Numbered from the stretch's first letter, positions 28,051 to 39,768 are shown. The stretch: DNA of 64,000 nt from Cytobacillus kochii (GCF_020171845.1 NZ_JAIVAM010000003.1:372001-436000); one strand, 5' to 3'. Translations and numbers: made by a program. The notes: generated from the letters alone by a model not told the origin.

Positions 28051-29406
28051 ATGATAAAAAAAGTATTAATCGCAAATAGAGGAGAAATCGCTGTACGTAT
28101 TATTCGTGCATGTCGTGAAATGGGTATTGAAAGTGTAGCTGTCTATTCAGAAGGTGATAAAGAAGCTTTACATGTTCAGCTTGCTGATGAAGCTTATTGT
28201 ATTGGTCCAGTTTCTTCAAAGGATAGTTACTTAAATTTCACTAGTATCATTAGTGTGGCGAAGTTAACAGATTGCGATGCGATCCATCCAGGTTACGGTT
28301 TTCTAGCTGAGAACAGTGACTTTGCAGAATTATGTCGCGAGTGTCATATTACATTCATTGGGCCAACTCCAGAAGCGATTGCCAAGATGGGTACAAAAGA
28401 TATTGCTCGTGAAACGATGAAGGAAGCAGGTGTACCAATCGTACCTGGTTCAAATGGAATTATTGAAGACATTAGTGAAGCGCTTGAATTGGTGCAAAAA
28501 ATAGACTATCCTGTTATTATAAAGGCAACTGCTGGCGGTGGCGGTAAAGGAATTCGCGTCGCACGTAATGAAGAAGAGTTAACAAAAGGAATTAACATTA
28601 CACAGCAGGAAGCATTAACTGCTTTTGGTAATGCAGGTGTATATATTGAAAAATACATTGAAGACTTTAGACATGTAGAAATTCAAGTACTAGCAGATAC
28701 TTATGGAAATACGATTCACCTTGGAGAGAGAGATTGTTCCATTCAGAGAAGATTACAAAAACTACTAGAAGAAACGCCTTCTCCAGCCCTAGACGGTGAA
28801 ACACGTGAAGAAATGGGGAAAGCTGCAGTAAAAGCAGCAGAAGCTGTAAATTATACCGGTGCAGGTACAATCGAGTTTATTTATGATTATCATAACCGCA
28901 AGTTTTATTTCATGGAAATGAATACACGTATTCAAGTGGAACATCCAGTGACAGAAATGGTGACAGGCGTTGACTTGATTAAAGAGCAAATTAAAGTTGC
29001 TTCTGGTGAACGTTTAGGTATGACCCAACAGGATGTTACTTATAGTGGATGGGCGATGGAATGTCGAATTAATGCAGAGAACCCGGCGAAAAACTTTATG
29101 CCATCCGCAGGGAAAATTACGATGTACCTTCCACCAGGTGGTTTAGGTGTTCGTGTTGATTCTGCTGCATATCCTGGATATACGATTCCTCCGTATTATG
29201 ATTCAATGATTGCAAAAGTGATTACTTATGGTGATACGAGGGAGGAAACAATTGCTAGAATGAAACGAGCACTAAGTGAATTTGTTATTGAAGGTGTTCA
29301 TACTACAATCCCGTTCCACTTAAGACTTCTTGAGAATGAGAATTTTGTTGCAGGGGAGTTTAACACGAAATTCCTGGAATTGAATGACGTTATGAAATCT
29401 GAATAA
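28051..29406 (+). CDS. accC: Biotin carboxylase of acetyl-CoA carboxylase
   Basis: A 451-residue ATP-grasp enzyme. It has [16 protein letters not shown] at the start, the glycine-rich ATP loop [23 protein letters not shown], and [13 protein letters not shown] with catalytic residues. It carboxylates biotin on AccB with bicarbonate and ATP. ATG 28051 is 9 bases from AGGAGGG; the upstream TTG at 28045 is too close to it. Confidence 0.97.
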   Translation: MIKKVLIANRGEIAVRIIRACREMGIESVAVYSEGDKEALHVQLADEAYCIGPVSSKDSYLNFTSIISVAKLTDCDAIHPGYGFLAENSDFAELCRECHITFIGPTPEAIAKMGTKDIARETMKEAGVPIVPGSNGIIEDISEALELVQKIDYPVIIKATAGGGGKGIRVARNEEELTKGINITQQEALTAFGNAGVYIEKYIEDFRHVEIQVLADTYGNTIHLGERDCSIQRRLQKLLEETPSPALDGETREEMGKAAVKAAEAVNYTGAGTIEFIYDYHNRKFYFMEMNTRIQVEHPVTEMVTGVDLIKEQIKVASGERLGMTQQDVTYSGWAMECRINAENPAKNFMPSAGKITMYLPPGGLGVRVDSAAYPGYTIPPYYDSMIAKVITYGDTREETIARMKRALSEFVIEGVHTTIPFHLRLLENENFVAGEFNTKFLELNDVMKSE

Positions 29407-29423
29407 GAATTGGAGGTTTCAAA

Positions 29424-29831
29424 ATGAGCGATCAAAATATTCTAGAAATGAACCAAGAGGAAACAGGGTTAGGTAAGGTGGAAATTGCACCTGAAGTAAT
29501 TGAAGTAATTGCAGGAATTGCGGCATCTGAAGTGGAAGGTGTTGCACAAATGCGCGGCAACTTCGCATCAGGTGTAGTTGAAAAATTAGGCAAGAAAAAC
29601 CATGGAAAAGGTGTAAAAGTCGAATTAGCTGAAGATGGCATTAAAGTGGATGTCTACTGTTTAATGAAATTTGGCGTATCTATTCCAACTGTTGCACAAA
29701 GTATTCAAGATAATATTCGTCAAGCTCTATTAAATATGACAGCGCTTGAAACGAAAGAAATTAATATTCATGTAGTTGGTATTCTTTTTGAAAACCAAAA
29801 ACAAGAAGATGAATACGAACAAGAAATATAA
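29424..29831 (+). CDS. yqhY: Asp23/Gls24 family protein YqhY
   Basis: A 135-residue protein whose central part (KVEIAPEVIEVIAGIAASEVEGV) is the Asp23/Gls24 signature. Place directly after accBC is conserved. In B. subtilis loss of YqhY disturbs acetyl-CoA carboxylase control, so a role in fatty acid balance is likely. AATTGGAGG precedes the ATG; a terminator follows. Confidence 0.93.
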   Translation: MSDQNILEMNQEETGLGKVEIAPEVIEVIAGIAASEVEGVAQMRGNFASGVVEKLGKKNHGKGVKVELAEDGIKVDVYCLMKFGVSIPTVAQSIQDNIRQALLNMTALETKEINIHVVGILFENQKQEDEYEQEI

Positions 29832-29843
29832 AAAGACAAAAAA

Positions 29844-29883
29844 AGCGGCTAGAGACATCGGTGTCTTTAGTCGTCTTTTTTTT
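29844..29883 (+). terminator. Terminator of accB-accC-yqhY
   Basis: ggctagagaca pairs with tgtctttagtc around tcgg, followed by an eight-T run interrupted by cg. Strong intrinsic form. Confidence 0.85.
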
Positions 29884-30136
29884 GCATTGATATATCCGCT
29901 CCATGACTTAAAGGTTTGTTTCAACAAATTTTAGAGAAGTCTATTCATATCAATGGCTATGGCTGCATTATTTAAAGTTCATCAGACTGTAAGTAAAAAT
30001 AGAGGAAAATTATTGACTACACTGTGCGAATCATAGTCAGTTATGCTATTATCTTCTTATGTGTTTTTTTATGTGTCGTTAAAGAAATCCACGAGGACAT
30101 TTATATAATAGATTGAATGACAAAGGAGAAATAAGA

Positions 30137-30535
30137 ATGAAAAGAAGAACAGCAAGAGAAAAAGCATTGCAAGCGCTATTTCAAATCGATTTAAGTGGAA
30201 CGGAAATGAATGAGGCCATTCATCATGTGTTAGATGAACAGCCAGAGGATGCTTATTTAAACCATCTTGTCAGTGGTGTTCTTCATCATAAAGCCCAGAT
30301 TGATGAGTTAATATCTAACAATCTGGAGAACTGGAAATTGGATCGTTTGGCAACCGTTGATCGCAATTTACTACGTCTTAGCACTTTTGAATTTGCTTTT
30401 AGCGAGGATGATATACCGGTTAATGTTGTTATTAATGAAGCCATTGAGATTGCAAAGATGTATGGAGACGACCAATCGCCAAAGTTTATAAATAGCGTAT
30501 TATCAAAAATAAAAGATAATTATAGTGAGAATTAA
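30137..30535 (+). CDS. nusB: Transcription antitermination factor NusB
   Basis: A 132-residue helical protein with RRTAREKALQALFQID at the N-terminus, DRLATVDRNLLRL in the middle and VINEAIEIAKMYGDDQSPKF near the end, all typical of NusB. It binds boxA RNA with NusE in rRNA antitermination. ATG 30137 has AAAGGAG upstream; an earlier in-frame ATG (30113) does not. The 300-base gap before it holds the yqhY terminator and a TGCTATTAT extended -10 candidate near 30041-30049. Confidence 0.95.
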   Translation: MKRRTAREKALQALFQIDLSGTEMNEAIHHVLDEQPEDAYLNHLVSGVLHHKAQIDELISNNLENWKLDRLATVDRNLLRLSTFEFAFSEDDIPVNVVINEAIEIAKMYGDDQSPKFINSVLSKIKDNYSEN

Positions 30536-30626
30536 GAGCATCTATTTTATGCGATTACATCATTTGAATCCGCTGCTTAAACTTTCCTATTACAATTAAT
30601 TCGTTGTAATAAAGAAGGAGATAAGA

Positions 30627-31982
30627 ATGGAAGAAAAGAGATATTTAACAGTTTACGCATTAACAAAATATATAAAGCGGAAATTTGATAGAGATCCACA
30701 TTTACAACAAGTAATGGTCAAAGGTGAAATCTCAAATTTCAAGCGCCATTCGAGTGGTCATATGTATTTTACATTAAAAGATGAGAAATCAAGAATTCTT
30801 GCAGTGATGTTTTCAAGATACAATCAAACGATGAAATTTGTCCCTGAGAATGGGATGAATGTTCTTATTACCGGTGATTTGTCCTTATATGAAGCAAGTG
30901 GACAATATCAAATATATGTGAAAGAAATGACCCCTGATGGTATTGGTGACCTTTATCTAGCCTATGAACAGTTAAAACAGAAACTCGAAAAGGAAGGGTT
31001 GTTTTCAGAGAAATATAAGCAACCGATTCCTAAGTATCCGAAAGCGATTGGGCTGATTACTTCACCAACTGGTGCAGCAATCAGAGATATAATTACAACA
31101 TTGAAACGCCGATATCCTTCTGTTCCTATTTATATTTACCCAGCACTTGTACAAGGAAAAGGGGCCGCACCTTCCATCACTCAACAAATCAATCGAGCGA
31201 ATGAAAGGAAAGAGGTTGATGTGTTAATTGTTGGTAGAGGTGGAGGTTCAATTGAAGAGTTATGGGCATTTAATGAAGAAGAAGTAATTAGAGGGATCTT
31301 TGCCTCATCTATCCCAATTATATCAGCGGTTGGTCACGAGACGGATTTTACGATTGCAGACTTTGTCGCAGACTTACGGGCACCAACCCCGACCGGTGCT
31401 GCTGAGCTTTCAGTGCCTCATATAGATGACCTAAGTGAACGCATCCATAACCAACAAGCACGGATGATCCGAGCAACGAGGGAGAGGTTAACAAGGCAGT
31501 TTGAACGTCTTCATAGAGTGGAGAAATCTTATGCTTTTCGTTACCCTCAAAAACTTTATGAGCAAAAATTAGAACAAGTTGATCGTACGAAAGAACAATT
31601 AATTAAAAGTACAATCCGCTTATTAAAATATAAGCAGGAACAAGTCGATCAGCAACGAAAACGCTTGCTAAGAACACCACCACACTCATTAGCCATAGAA
31701 AGCAGAAAACTATATATAGATATCAATAAACGGTTAAGACGTTCCATGAATGTTGTAAATGAACGAAAGCAAAGGGAATTCTCACATCTTATATCAAAAT
31801 TAGAGACGTTAAGTCCGTTAAAGATTATGGACCGTGGATATAGTTTGCTGTATTCGGAAAAGGAAGAACTCATCAAATCTATCCACCAAGTTAAACAAAA
31901 TGACGAAATAAAAGTAAAGGTAAAAGATGGTACGATATTAGCTGAAGTAAAGAATATAATCGATAATCGAGGTGAAAAGTAA
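30627..31982 (+). CDS. xseA: Exodeoxyribonuclease VII large subunit
   Basis: A 451-residue protein with an N-terminal OB fold ([22 protein letters not shown]), the catalytic domain ([14 protein letters not shown] and [16 protein letters not shown], plus [22 protein letters not shown]) and a long coiled-coil region. It cuts single-stranded DNA from either end together with XseB. The last base of its stop is shared with the xseB start region. Confidence 0.96.
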   Translation: MEEKRYLTVYALTKYIKRKFDRDPHLQQVMVKGEISNFKRHSSGHMYFTLKDEKSRILAVMFSRYNQTMKFVPENGMNVLITGDLSLYEASGQYQIYVKEMTPDGIGDLYLAYEQLKQKLEKEGLFSEKYKQPIPKYPKAIGLITSPTGAAIRDIITTLKRRYPSVPIYIYPALVQGKGAAPSITQQINRANERKEVDVLIVGRGGGSIEELWAFNEEEVIRGIFASSIPIISAVGHETDFTIADFVADLRAPTPTGAAELSVPHIDDLSERIHNQQARMIRATRERLTRQFERLHRVEKSYAFRYPQKLYEQKLEQVDRTKEQLIKSTIRLLKYKQEQVDQQRKRLLRTPPHSLAIESRKLYIDINKRLRRSMNVVNERKQREFSHLISKLETLSPLKIMDRGYSLLYSEKEELIKSIHQVKQNDEIKVKVKDGTILAEVKNIIDNRGEK

Positions 31983-32215
31983 TGGCTAAAGAAAAAACAC
32001 CTACTTTCGAAGAAGCAATGGAGCAACTTGAGCAAATCGTAGAAAAGTTAGAGGAAGGGGATGTCCCTCTAGAAGAGGCCATTTCCATTTATAAAAATGG
32101 GATGGAACTTTCCAAGCTTTGTCACGATAAACTAAAAAATGTAGAAGAGCAATTAACAGAAATGATTACTGATGATGGAAAAAAACAGCCGTTTGTTATA
32201 CATGAGGAGGAGTAG
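31982..32215 (+). CDS. xseB: Exodeoxyribonuclease VII small subunit
   Basis: A 77-residue helical protein with [20 protein letters not shown] and [15 protein letters not shown], the XseB family signature. Several copies bind each XseA. It overlaps xseA by one base and ends 5 bases before ispA. Confidence 0.95.
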   Translation: MAKEKTPTFEEAMEQLEQIVEKLEEGDVPLEEAISIYKNGMELSKLCHDKLKNVEEQLTEMITDDGKKQPFVIHEEE

Positions 32216-32220
32216 GGAGA

Positions 32221-33111
32221 ATGGGTGAGTCACTACAAGCTTTTTCACAACATCATAAAACACTACTGGAAGAGAAAATGGCATCCTTTGTTGAGAGATT
32301 AGAATCTCCAGCTGTGCTAAAAGAAGCAATGCAATATTCTTTGTCGGCTGGAGGTAAACGCATCAGACCTTTATTGCTTTTCGCTACTTTAGCTGCTTAT
32401 GGACAAGAAACAATTAAAGGACTTAACAGTGCATGCGCACTTGAAATGGTGCACACATACTCTCTTATTCACGATGACCTTCCTAGTATGGATGATGATG
32501 ATTTAAGAAGAGGAAAGCCGACAAATCATAAAGTGTATGGGGAAGCCAATGCAATTTTAGCAGGGGACGCGCTTTTAACTTATAGCTTTCAATTAATAGC
32601 AGAAACGGATGAAGCATTTGCTTCTCCTGAAGCTAAATTAGATTTAATTAAGGAATTTGCTCAATCAGCAGGAGCAGAAGGTATGGTTGGTGGCCAAGTT
32701 GCTGATATGTTGGGCGAACAGAAAACACTTACGCTTCCTGAATTAGAATACATTCATGTACATAAAACAGGAAAGTTACTAAGTTTTGGTGTCATCGCTG
32801 GTGCCATTTTAGCTGGTGCCTCAGATAAGGAAAAACAGCTTTTACTTGAATTTTCCACACATTTAGGTTTAGCCTTTCAAATAAGAGATGACATTTTAGA
32901 TTTAGAAGGTTCTGAGGAACTTATTGGTAAGCCGGTAGGTAGTGATGAAGTCAATGCGAAAAGTACTTATCCAAGCATCCTAACAATGAATGGTGCAAAA
33001 GCAGCACTTGATGAGCATACACAGCTAGCGAAAGAAAAATTAGCAAAAACAGGTTTGAATACTTATTACTTGGAAAAAATTACAGATATGCTAGCTGAAA
33101 GAAACCATTAA
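32221..33111 (+). CDS. ispA: Farnesyl diphosphate synthase
   Basis: A 296-residue polyprenyl synthase. The first aspartate motif is in HDDLPSMDDDDLRRG and the second is in FQIRDDILD, each binding magnesium-diphosphate. SAGGKRIRPLL is the substrate-binding part. It joins isopentenyl diphosphate units to make the C15 precursor for undecaprenyl and heptaprenyl lipids. GTAGGGAGA precedes the ATG. It is just upstream of dxs, the first step of the same route. Confidence 0.95.
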   Translation: MGESLQAFSQHHKTLLEEKMASFVERLESPAVLKEAMQYSLSAGGKRIRPLLLFATLAAYGQETIKGLNSACALEMVHTYSLIHDDLPSMDDDDLRRGKPTNHKVYGEANAILAGDALLTYSFQLIAETDEAFASPEAKLDLIKEFAQSAGAEGMVGGQVADMLGEQKTLTLPELEYIHVHKTGKLLSFGVIAGAILAGASDKEKQLLLEFSTHLGLAFQIRDDILDLEGSEELIGKPVGSDEVNAKSTYPSILTMNGAKAALDEHTQLAKEKLAKTGLNTYYLEKITDMLAERNH

Positions 33112-33228
33112 AAGGGATAACATTTGGCTTATTTTTATTTTTGCTGTAATCTAGTACTAATCATGAAAAGGAAATGAGAAGAAGTATACTAATTTATGAA
33201 TAAGTAATGAAAGTGAGTGATCCGGCTT

Positions 33229-35121
33229 ATGGATCTGTTATCAATTAAAGACCCAAGCTTTTTAAAGAAGCTCTCTAATGAGGAATTAGAGAATCTAGCC
33301 TCGGAAATTAGACAATTTTTGATTGAAAAATTGTCAGTTACTGGTGGTCATATTGGGCCTAATCTAGGTGTGGTTGAATTGACCATCGCTCTGCATAAAG
33401 CGTTTGATAGCCCAACAGATAAAATTTTATGGGATGTTGGGCATCAGTCATACGTTCATAAAATCCTTACTGGTAGAGCTAGCCAATTCGATACCTTAAG
33501 AAAGTATAAAGGATTATGCGGGTTTCCTAAATTGATCGAAAGTCCTCATGATGTATGGGAAACTGGCCATAGCTCCACCTCTTTATCAGGTGCTATGGGA
33601 ATGGTCATTGCAAGAGATATTAAAAAAGAAAATAGCCATGTGATACCAGTAATAGGGGACGGTGCCTTGACTGGTGGAATGGCATTAGAAGCGCTTAACC
33701 ATATTGGTCACGAGCAGAAAAACATGATTGTTGTTTTGAATGATAATGAAATGTCAATTGCTCCTAATGTTGGCGCCCTTCATAATGTTCTAGGTCGTCT
33801 TAGAACTGCGGGGAAATACCAATGGGCAAAAGATGAATTGGAAGCTTTTCTGAAAAAGATTCCAGCTGTCGGTGGTAAAATTGCTTCAACAGCTGAAAGG
33901 TTAAAAGATAGCTTAAAGTATTTACTTGTTTCAGGCGTGTTTTTTGAGGAACTCGGTTTTACTTATCTTGGACCAATTGATGGTCATAATTATGAAGAAT
34001 TATTTGAGAACATTAATTATGCCAAGAAAACAGAAGGTCCTGTTCTCTTACATGTAATTACGAAAAAAGGCAAGGGCTATGAGCCTGCAGAACGTGATAC
34101 TGTTGGTACTTGGCATGGAACAGGCCCTTATAAAACGGAAACAGGTGACTTCCTGAAGCCTGTGAATACTGCACCTGCATGGAGTAAGTTAGTTAGTGAA
34201 ACAGTCAGAGAACTGGCAAGAGAAGATGAACGAATTGTTGCCATTACGCCTGCAATGCCTGTGGGATCTAAGTTAGAAGGTTTTGCAAGTGAATTTCCAG
34301 ATCGCATGTTTGATGTAGGAATAGCGGAACAACATGCGGCTACAGTAGCGGCAGGTCTTGCTACACAAGGAATGAAGCCATTTTTAGCAATTTATTCGAC
34401 ATTTTTACAAAGAGCATATGATCAAATGGTCCACGATATTGCTAGGCAAAACCTAAATGTTTTTATTGGGATCGATCGTGCTGGTTTAGTAGGTGCTGAT
34501 GGAGAAACACACCAAGGTGTTTTCGATATTGCCTTTTTAAGACATTTGCCAAATATGGTACTGATGATGCCGAAAGATGAGAATGAAGGTCGTCATATGA
34601 CATATACCGCTATTCAATACAATGATGGTCCAATTGCAATGAGGTTTCCAAGAGGAAATGGACTTGGAGTTGAGATTGATGAAAAGATGACGGCACTTCC
34701 AATTGGTTCATGGGAAGTGTTAAAAGAAGGTAAAGACGCAGCTATTTTAACATTTGGAACAACCATTCCAATGGCTATGGAAGCGGCAGCTCTTCTTGAA
34801 ACGAAAGGCTATTCAGTAAAAGTTGTTAATGCCCGCTTTATTAAACCATTAGATGAGACAATGTTACATGATATTTTAAGTATGAACATGCCTATTTTGA
34901 CAGTTGAAGAAGCGGTCTTACAAGGTGGATTTGGTAGCGCCGTGTTAGAATTTGCTCATGATCATCATTACCATCATGCGAAAGTGGATAGACTTGGTAT
35001 CCCAGATCATTTTATAGAACATGGTAGTGTGGACAAACTCTTAGAAGAGATTAATTTAACATCTGATGAAATTGTAAAGCGCATGAGTAGATTAGCTGAA
35101 AAAAAACAAAAGAGGGCATGA
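33229..35121 (+). CDS. dxs: 1-deoxy-D-xylulose-5-phosphate synthase
   Basis: A 630-residue transketolase-type enzyme. It shows SGGHIG-like [10 protein letters not shown], the thiamin diphosphate motif [18 protein letters not shown], and [15 protein letters not shown] in the pyrimidine-binding domain. It condenses pyruvate and glyceraldehyde 3-phosphate in the MEP isoprenoid route. I place the start at ATG 33229 ([11 protein letters not shown]) by likeness to the B. subtilis protein, not at GTG 33217. The Shine-Dalgarno is weak. Confidence 0.96.
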   Translation: MDLLSIKDPSFLKKLSNEELENLASEIRQFLIEKLSVTGGHIGPNLGVVELTIALHKAFDSPTDKILWDVGHQSYVHKILTGRASQFDTLRKYKGLCGFPKLIESPHDVWETGHSSTSLSGAMGMVIARDIKKENSHVIPVIGDGALTGGMALEALNHIGHEQKNMIVVLNDNEMSIAPNVGALHNVLGRLRTAGKYQWAKDELEAFLKKIPAVGGKIASTAERLKDSLKYLLVSGVFFEELGFTYLGPIDGHNYEELFENINYAKKTEGPVLLHVITKKGKGYEPAERDTVGTWHGTGPYKTETGDFLKPVNTAPAWSKLVSETVRELAREDERIVAITPAMPVGSKLEGFASEFPDRMFDVGIAEQHAATVAAGLATQGMKPFLAIYSTFLQRAYDQMVHDIARQNLNVFIGIDRAGLVGADGETHQGVFDIAFLRHLPNMVLMMPKDENEGRHMTYTAIQYNDGPIAMRFPRGNGLGVEIDEKMTALPIGSWEVLKEGKDAAILTFGTTIPMAMEAAALLETKGYSVKVVNARFIKPLDETMLHDILSMNMPILTVEEAVLQGGFGSAVLEFAHDHHYHHAKVDRLGIPDHFIEHGSVDKLLEEINLTSDEIVKRMSRLAEKKQKRA

Positions 35122-35128
35122 AGCGATA

Positions 35129-35962
35129 ATGAGTAAAAAGGAACGAGTGGATGTTCTTCTTGTAGAACGAGGCTTGGCAGAAACAAGAGAAAAAGCAAAA
35201 AGAGCGGTAATGGCAGGCATCGTTTATAGTAATGAAATGAGGCTAGATAAACCTGGAGAAAAGGTAAAGAGTGATATTCCATTACAAATCAAAGGGAAAG
35301 CAATGCCTTACGTAAGTAGAGGTGGCTTAAAGCTCGAAAAAGCATTAGAGGTATTTGATTTAACCGTTGAAGATAAAATTCTATTAGATATTGGGGCATC
35401 AACAGGGGGCTTTACAGATTGTGCATTGCAAAATGGGGCACAAATGTCTTATGCCCTAGATGTTGGATATAATCAGTTAGCCTGGAAGCTAAGACAGGAT
35501 GAACGCGTGGTTGTAATGGAGCGCACTAATTTTCGCTATGTGACACCTGCTGATTTAGTCGGTCAAATGCCAAATTTAGCTTCCATTGATGTCTCATTTA
35601 TATCTTTACAACTAATTCTTCCTGTTTTGCGAACATTACTCGTACCTGGTAGTGACGTGATCGCATTAATCAAGCCTCAATTTGAAGCAGGAAGAGAACA
35701 AGTTGGGAAGAAGGGAATTGTTCGTGATTCGTCCGTACATGAACAAGTAATCGACAAAATTCTAACCTTCGCTCAAACAGAAGGATATCACATTAAAGGC
35801 TTATCATATTCTCCGATTACAGGAGGAGATGGTAATATTGAATTCCTCGCTCATTTGCAGTGGCAACATGGCCCAGAGGAAGTGCATGCTACGAATGATT
35901 TTGATATCCAATCAGTAGTAAAAGAAGCCCACAAGCAATTAAAAGCAAAACTGAAAGAATAA
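35129..35962 (+). CDS. tlyA: TlyA family rRNA methyltransferase / haemolysin-like protein (YqxC)
   Basis: A 277-residue protein with an N-terminal S4 RNA-binding domain (RVDVLLVERGLAETREKAKR) and a C-terminal FtsJ-type methyltransferase domain with the SAM loop DIGASTGGFTDCAL. TlyA of other bacteria methylates 2'-OH groups of rRNA. It is 7 bases from dxs and likely cotranscribed. In B. subtilis the next gene is also ahrC. Confidence 0.94.
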   Translation: MSKKERVDVLLVERGLAETREKAKRAVMAGIVYSNEMRLDKPGEKVKSDIPLQIKGKAMPYVSRGGLKLEKALEVFDLTVEDKILLDIGASTGGFTDCALQNGAQMSYALDVGYNQLAWKLRQDERVVVMERTNFRYVTPADLVGQMPNLASIDVSFISLQLILPVLRTLLVPGSDVIALIKPQFEAGREQVGKKGIVRDSSVHEQVIDKILTFAQTEGYHIKGLSYSPITGGDGNIEFLAHLQWQHGPEEVHATNDFDIQSVVKEAHKQLKAKLKE

Positions 35963-35978
35963 ACACAGACTAAAGTAA

Positions 35979-36013
35979 GCAGGCTAGGGGAGCATTTTCC
36001 AGCCTGTTCTTTT
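35979..36013 (+). terminator. Probable terminator after tlyA
   Basis: gcaggct pairs with agcctgt with a 15-base loop, followed by tcttttgtg. The tract is only moderately T-rich. Confidence 0.55.
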
Positions 36014-36207
36014 GTGTCAGGCATCATAACGGATATAAATGATATTTTGAAATTCTCTTAAGAAACAATCTTTTTTACCAAAAAAACACAAATTATGCAG
36101 AATAAATTGTACAATATAGAGAAAATCAGCTAACATATGAATTAAAAGATAATGAGAATCGTGTTGCTAGTTTCAGGCAACGCTTTGCATTCATAGAGGT
36201 GAAAAGA

Positions 36208-36657
36208 ATGAATAAAGGACAACGACATATTAAGATTAGGGATTTAATTACGAACAATGATATTGAAACCCAAGATGAACTAGTAGAAGAGTTAAGAAAT
36301 GCTGGGTTTAACGTGACACAAGCAACGGTTTCACGCGATATTAAAGAACTACATTTAGTGAAAGTTCCCCTTTTGGATGGAAGATATAAGTACAGTTTAC
36401 CAGCTGATCAACGCTTTAACCCTTTACAAAAATTAAAGCGTAACTTAATGGATGCATTTGTTCGTCTAGATTCTGCCGGTCATTTACTTGTGATGAAAGT
36501 TTTGCCAGGGAATGCAATGGCGATTGGTGTATTGATGGATAACCTAGATTGGGATGAAATATTAGGAACAATTTGTGGCGACGATACTTGCTTAATTATC
36601 TGTCGAACACCTGAACAAGCTGAAGTGATTTCCAAAAGATTTTTAGAAATGCTATAA
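36208..36657 (+). CDS. argR: Arginine repressor/activator ArgR (AhrC)
   Basis: A 149-residue protein. The N-terminal winged helix has [12 protein letters not shown] and [18 protein letters not shown]; the C-terminal domain has [13 protein letters not shown] and [14 protein letters not shown], which form the arginine-binding hexamer. With arginine it represses biosynthesis and activates catabolic genes. ATG 36208 has GAGGTG upstream; the GTG at 36199 lies too close to it. Candidate target boxes occur before the arginine-type transporter at 58 kb. Confidence 0.96.
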   Translation: MNKGQRHIKIRDLITNNDIETQDELVEELRNAGFNVTQATVSRDIKELHLVKVPLLDGRYKYSLPADQRFNPLQKLKRNLMDAFVRLDSAGHLLVMKVLPGNAMAIGVLMDNLDWDEILGTICGDDTCLIICRTPEQAEVISKRFLEML

Positions 36658-36668
36658 GCTGGGGTGAA

Positions 36669-38363
36669 ATGTCAGTGTTAAATGAAATATCAATTAGAAA
36701 CTTTGCTATTATCGAATCAATTACAATTGCCTTTAATAAAGGGCTAACTGTGCTTTCAGGAGAAACAGGAGCAGGAAAATCAATTATTATTGACGCCGTT
36801 CACTTGCTCGTTGGTGGCAGGGGTTCTTCAGAGTATGTAAGACATGGTGAAGAGAAAGCCGAGATAGAAGGTTTATTCATATTAGACGATGAACAACATC
36901 CGTGTTACAAACGGGCGTTAGAATTTGGTATAGATATCGATGAAGGAATGTTGATTCTGCGACGAGATATATCTAAATCAGGTAAAAGTGTCTGTCGAAT
37001 AAATGGAAAACTTGTAACCATTTCTATCCTTCGAGAAATTGGTAGTACGCTAATTGACATACATGGTCAACATGAACACCAAGAATTAATGAATGAAAGT
37101 TTGCATCTGCCTTTATTAGATCAATTTGGTGGTCCCAAAATCGCTAAAAGTAGACAAGAATACGAAGAGGTCTATAGAGAATACGAGCAAACAATGAAAA
37201 GAATCAAGACATTAACAGAAAATGAACAGCAAATGGCTCATCGACTGGATCTTATTCAATTTCAATATGAAGAAATAACAAACGCCAATTTAAAATTGCT
37301 TGAAGATGATGCCCTCCTAGAAGAGCGAAACCGCTTACTTAATTTTGAGAAGATGTATGAAGGCGTAAAAATTAGCTATAATGCCTTGCAAGGAGAACAA
37401 AAAGGGCTTGATTGGATTAGTTTAGCTATGAATCACCTTCAACAATCGGCAGAAGTTGATGAAGAGTTAGTTGAGTTGCAAGAAGTAGTTGCCAACAGTT
37501 TTTATCAATTAGAGGACACGGTAGCTATTTTAAGGAGTAAATTAGATTTTATGGAATTTGATCCTGTTCGTTTGAATGAAATTGAAGAGCGATTAAATGA
37601 AATCAATATGCTCAAACGAAAATATGGACCATCAATAGAGGAAATATTAGAATATGTTGCAAAGATTGAGGAAGAAATTGAAACATTAACCAACAAAGAA
37701 ACACATATCGAACACTTGCTCAAGCAGGCTAAAGAATTACAAGCTGATTTACTTGTCGAAGGACAGGAATTGAGTGAATTAAGAAGAAATGCTGCGGAAC
37801 GATTAACAAAAATGATTCATCGTGAATTAAAAGCACTTTATATGGAAAAGACTGTATTTGAGGTCCATTTTACTACGGATAAAGAAAGCTTTCATAAAAA
37901 AGGTATTGATACAGTCGAATTTTACTTATCCACTAACCCAGGAGAACCGTTAAAACCATTATCAAAAATTGCATCAGGTGGGGAACTATCCCGAATTATG
38001 CTTGCTTTAAAGAGTATCTTTTCTAAACATCAAGGGGTAACATCTATTATCTTTGATGAAGTTGATACAGGGGTAAGCGGAAGAGTCGCACAAGCTATTG
38101 CTGAAAAAATTCATCAAGTAGCGATTGATTCGCAAGTTCTTTGCATTTCCCACTTGCCACAAGTGGCTGCAATGGCAGATACGCATTTATTTATTTCTAA
38201 AACACTCAAAGCTGGCCGTACAAAAACAACGGTAAAGCCGTTGGATGACGAGGAAAAGATTAAAGAAATTGGTCGTATGATCTCTGGTGTGGAAATGACT
38301 GAACTGACAAGGGAGCATGCGAAGGAACTACTGAGCCTTGCCAAAAATGTAAAAATACCATGA
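36669..38363 (+). CDS. recN: DNA repair protein RecN
   Basis: A 564-residue SMC-like protein. Walker A is in SGETGAGKSIIIDAV at the N-terminus, a long coiled-coil part fills the middle, and the C-terminal half has the LSRIMLALKS signature and Walker B IIFDEVDTGVSG. It acts early at double-strand breaks, holding DNA ends. It is 11 bases from argR and they are probably cotranscribed. Confidence 0.96.
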   Translation: MSVLNEISIRNFAIIESITIAFNKGLTVLSGETGAGKSIIIDAVHLLVGGRGSSEYVRHGEEKAEIEGLFILDDEQHPCYKRALEFGIDIDEGMLILRRDISKSGKSVCRINGKLVTISILREIGSTLIDIHGQHEHQELMNESLHLPLLDQFGGPKIAKSRQEYEEVYREYEQTMKRIKTLTENEQQMAHRLDLIQFQYEEITNANLKLLEDDALLEERNRLLNFEKMYEGVKISYNALQGEQKGLDWISLAMNHLQQSAEVDEELVELQEVVANSFYQLEDTVAILRSKLDFMEFDPVRLNEIEERLNEINMLKRKYGPSIEEILEYVAKIEEEIETLTNKETHIEHLLKQAKELQADLLVEGQELSELRRNAAERLTKMIHRELKALYMEKTVFEVHFTTDKESFHKKGIDTVEFYLSTNPGEPLKPLSKIASGGELSRIMLALKSIFSKHQGVTSIIFDEVDTGVSGRVAQAIAEKIHQVAIDSQVLCISHLPQVAAMADTHLFISKTLKAGRTKTTVKPLDDEEKIKEIGRMISGVEMTELTREHAKELLSLAKNVKIP

Positions 38364-38396
38364 AAAGCTATCCAATGGAGGGTAGCTTTTTTTATT
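38363..38396 (+). terminator. Terminator of argR-recN
   Basis: aaaagctatcc pairs with ggtagctttt around a short loop, followed by a T-rich run, beginning at the recN stop. Confidence 0.85.
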
Positions 38397-38405
38397 AAGT
38401 TGCCA

Positions 38406-38435
38406 GTTATAATTGCTCTTGAAGCAGGCAAAATT
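38406..38435 (+). promoter_or_regulatory. Possible forespore (sigma-F/G) promoter of spoIVB
   Basis: GGCAAAATT (38427-38435) matches the GG-purine-rich -10 of forespore sigma factors. GTTATA lies 15 bases upstream as a poorer -35. spoIVB is known to be under forespore sigma-G (and weakly sigma-F) control, so the position fits. Confidence 0.4.
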
Positions 38436-38476
38436 ATATATGTAGCCATGAAACAAGAAGCGAGGAGAGTGTTGAA

Positions 38477-39766
38477 ATGACAAGAGATATATTGAGAAAA
38501 ATAATTGGTGGAATTCTCCTTGTTTCAATCATATGTATAGGATTTTCTAAACCGTTTCAAGAGTATATTCACATTCCTATAAACCTTACCGTATTTGAGG
38601 GTGAACAAGTACGATATAATATGGCGGAAACTGTAAATGCAACAATACAAGCACCCGATGGACAATTGGCGGTTGTTCAGGATAAAGAAGTCATTACACT
38701 CTCTGCTAATGAACCAGGCAAGAACGAAATGTTTCTTGATTTGGCTGGTTTCCCGATAAAAAAAGTAGATGTGGAAGTTTTAAAGGACTTTAAAGTTATA
38801 CCGGGTGGGCAATCAATAGGTGTAAAATTGAATACAGTTGGCGTATTGGTGGTCGGACATCACCAAATTAATACAATAAATGGAAAGATGTCACCGGGAG
38901 ATTTAGCAGGTATTAAAATAGGTGATATTATTACAGAAATAAACGGAACAAAAATTGAAAAAATGTCTGATGTTGCTCCATTTGTACAAGCAGCAGGAGA
39001 TAGTGGTAAACCCCTGAAAATATCAGTTACTCGTGATGAAGGAAAATTTGAGACAGAATTATTACCATTGAAAGATAAAAATGAACCAAACTTTAAGCTT
39101 GGATTATATATCCGTGATTCAGCGGCTGGAATAGGCACAATGACTTTTTATCATCCACAATCAAAAAAATATGGTGCTCTTGGTCATGTTATTTCTGATA
39201 TGGATACAAAAAGGCCAATTGTCGTTGATGATGGTCAAATACTACGGTCTACTGTTACTTCCATTGAAAAAGGGAGTAATGGGAATCCAGGAGAAAAATT
39301 AGCACGCTTTAAAGATGAAAAAGAAGTTATAGGCAACATTGATCGAAATAGCCCATTTGGCATTTTTGGAAGGCTTAATCGTGGATTGGCTAACGGGCTA
39401 ATGGATAAACCAATGCCAATTGCTCTTTCACATCAAGTAAAGGAAGGACCAGCAAAAATTCTAACAGTCGTTGAAAATGATAAAGTTCAACTGTTTGATA
39501 TCGAAATTGTTAGTACGATCCCGCAAAAATTTCCTGCTACAAAAGGAATGGTCATCAAGGTCACTGACGATGAATTGCTTGAAAAAACTGGGGGCATTGT
39601 CCAGGGTATGAGTGGCAGCCCAATTATTCAAAAGGGCAAGGTTATAGGAGCGGTGACACATGTTTTTGTTAATGACCCGACGAGTGGTTATGGTGTGCAT
39701 ATTGAATGGATGTTAAATGAAGCGGGCATTAATATTTATGAAAATAATGAAGAGCGAGCATCTTAA
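38477..39766 (+). CDS. spoIVB: SpoIVB signalling serine protease
   Basis: A 429-residue S55 peptidase with an N-terminal membrane helix, a PDZ domain (about residues 110-190, containing [19 protein letters not shown]) and a protease domain. The histidine is in GALGHVISD and the catalytic serine in GMSGSPIIQ. It is secreted from the forespore and cleaves SpoIVFA, starting pro-sigma-K processing in the mother cell. GCGAGGAGAG lies before the ATG. Confidence 0.96.
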   Translation: MTRDILRKIIGGILLVSIICIGFSKPFQEYIHIPINLTVFEGEQVRYNMAETVNATIQAPDGQLAVVQDKEVITLSANEPGKNEMFLDLAGFPIKKVDVEVLKDFKVIPGGQSIGVKLNTVGVLVVGHHQINTINGKMSPGDLAGIKIGDIITEINGTKIEKMSDVAPFVQAAGDSGKPLKISVTRDEGKFETELLPLKDKNEPNFKLGLYIRDSAAGIGTMTFYHPQSKKYGALGHVISDMDTKRPIVVDDGQILRSTVTSIEKGSNGNPGEKLARFKDEKEVIGNIDRNSPFGIFGRLNRGLANGLMDKPMPIALSHQVKEGPAKILTVVENDKVQLFDIEIVSTIPQKFPATKGMVIKVTDDELLEKTGGIVQGMSGSPIIQKGKVIGAVTHVFVNDPTSGYGVHIEWMLNEAGINIYENNEERAS

Positions 39767-39768
39767 AC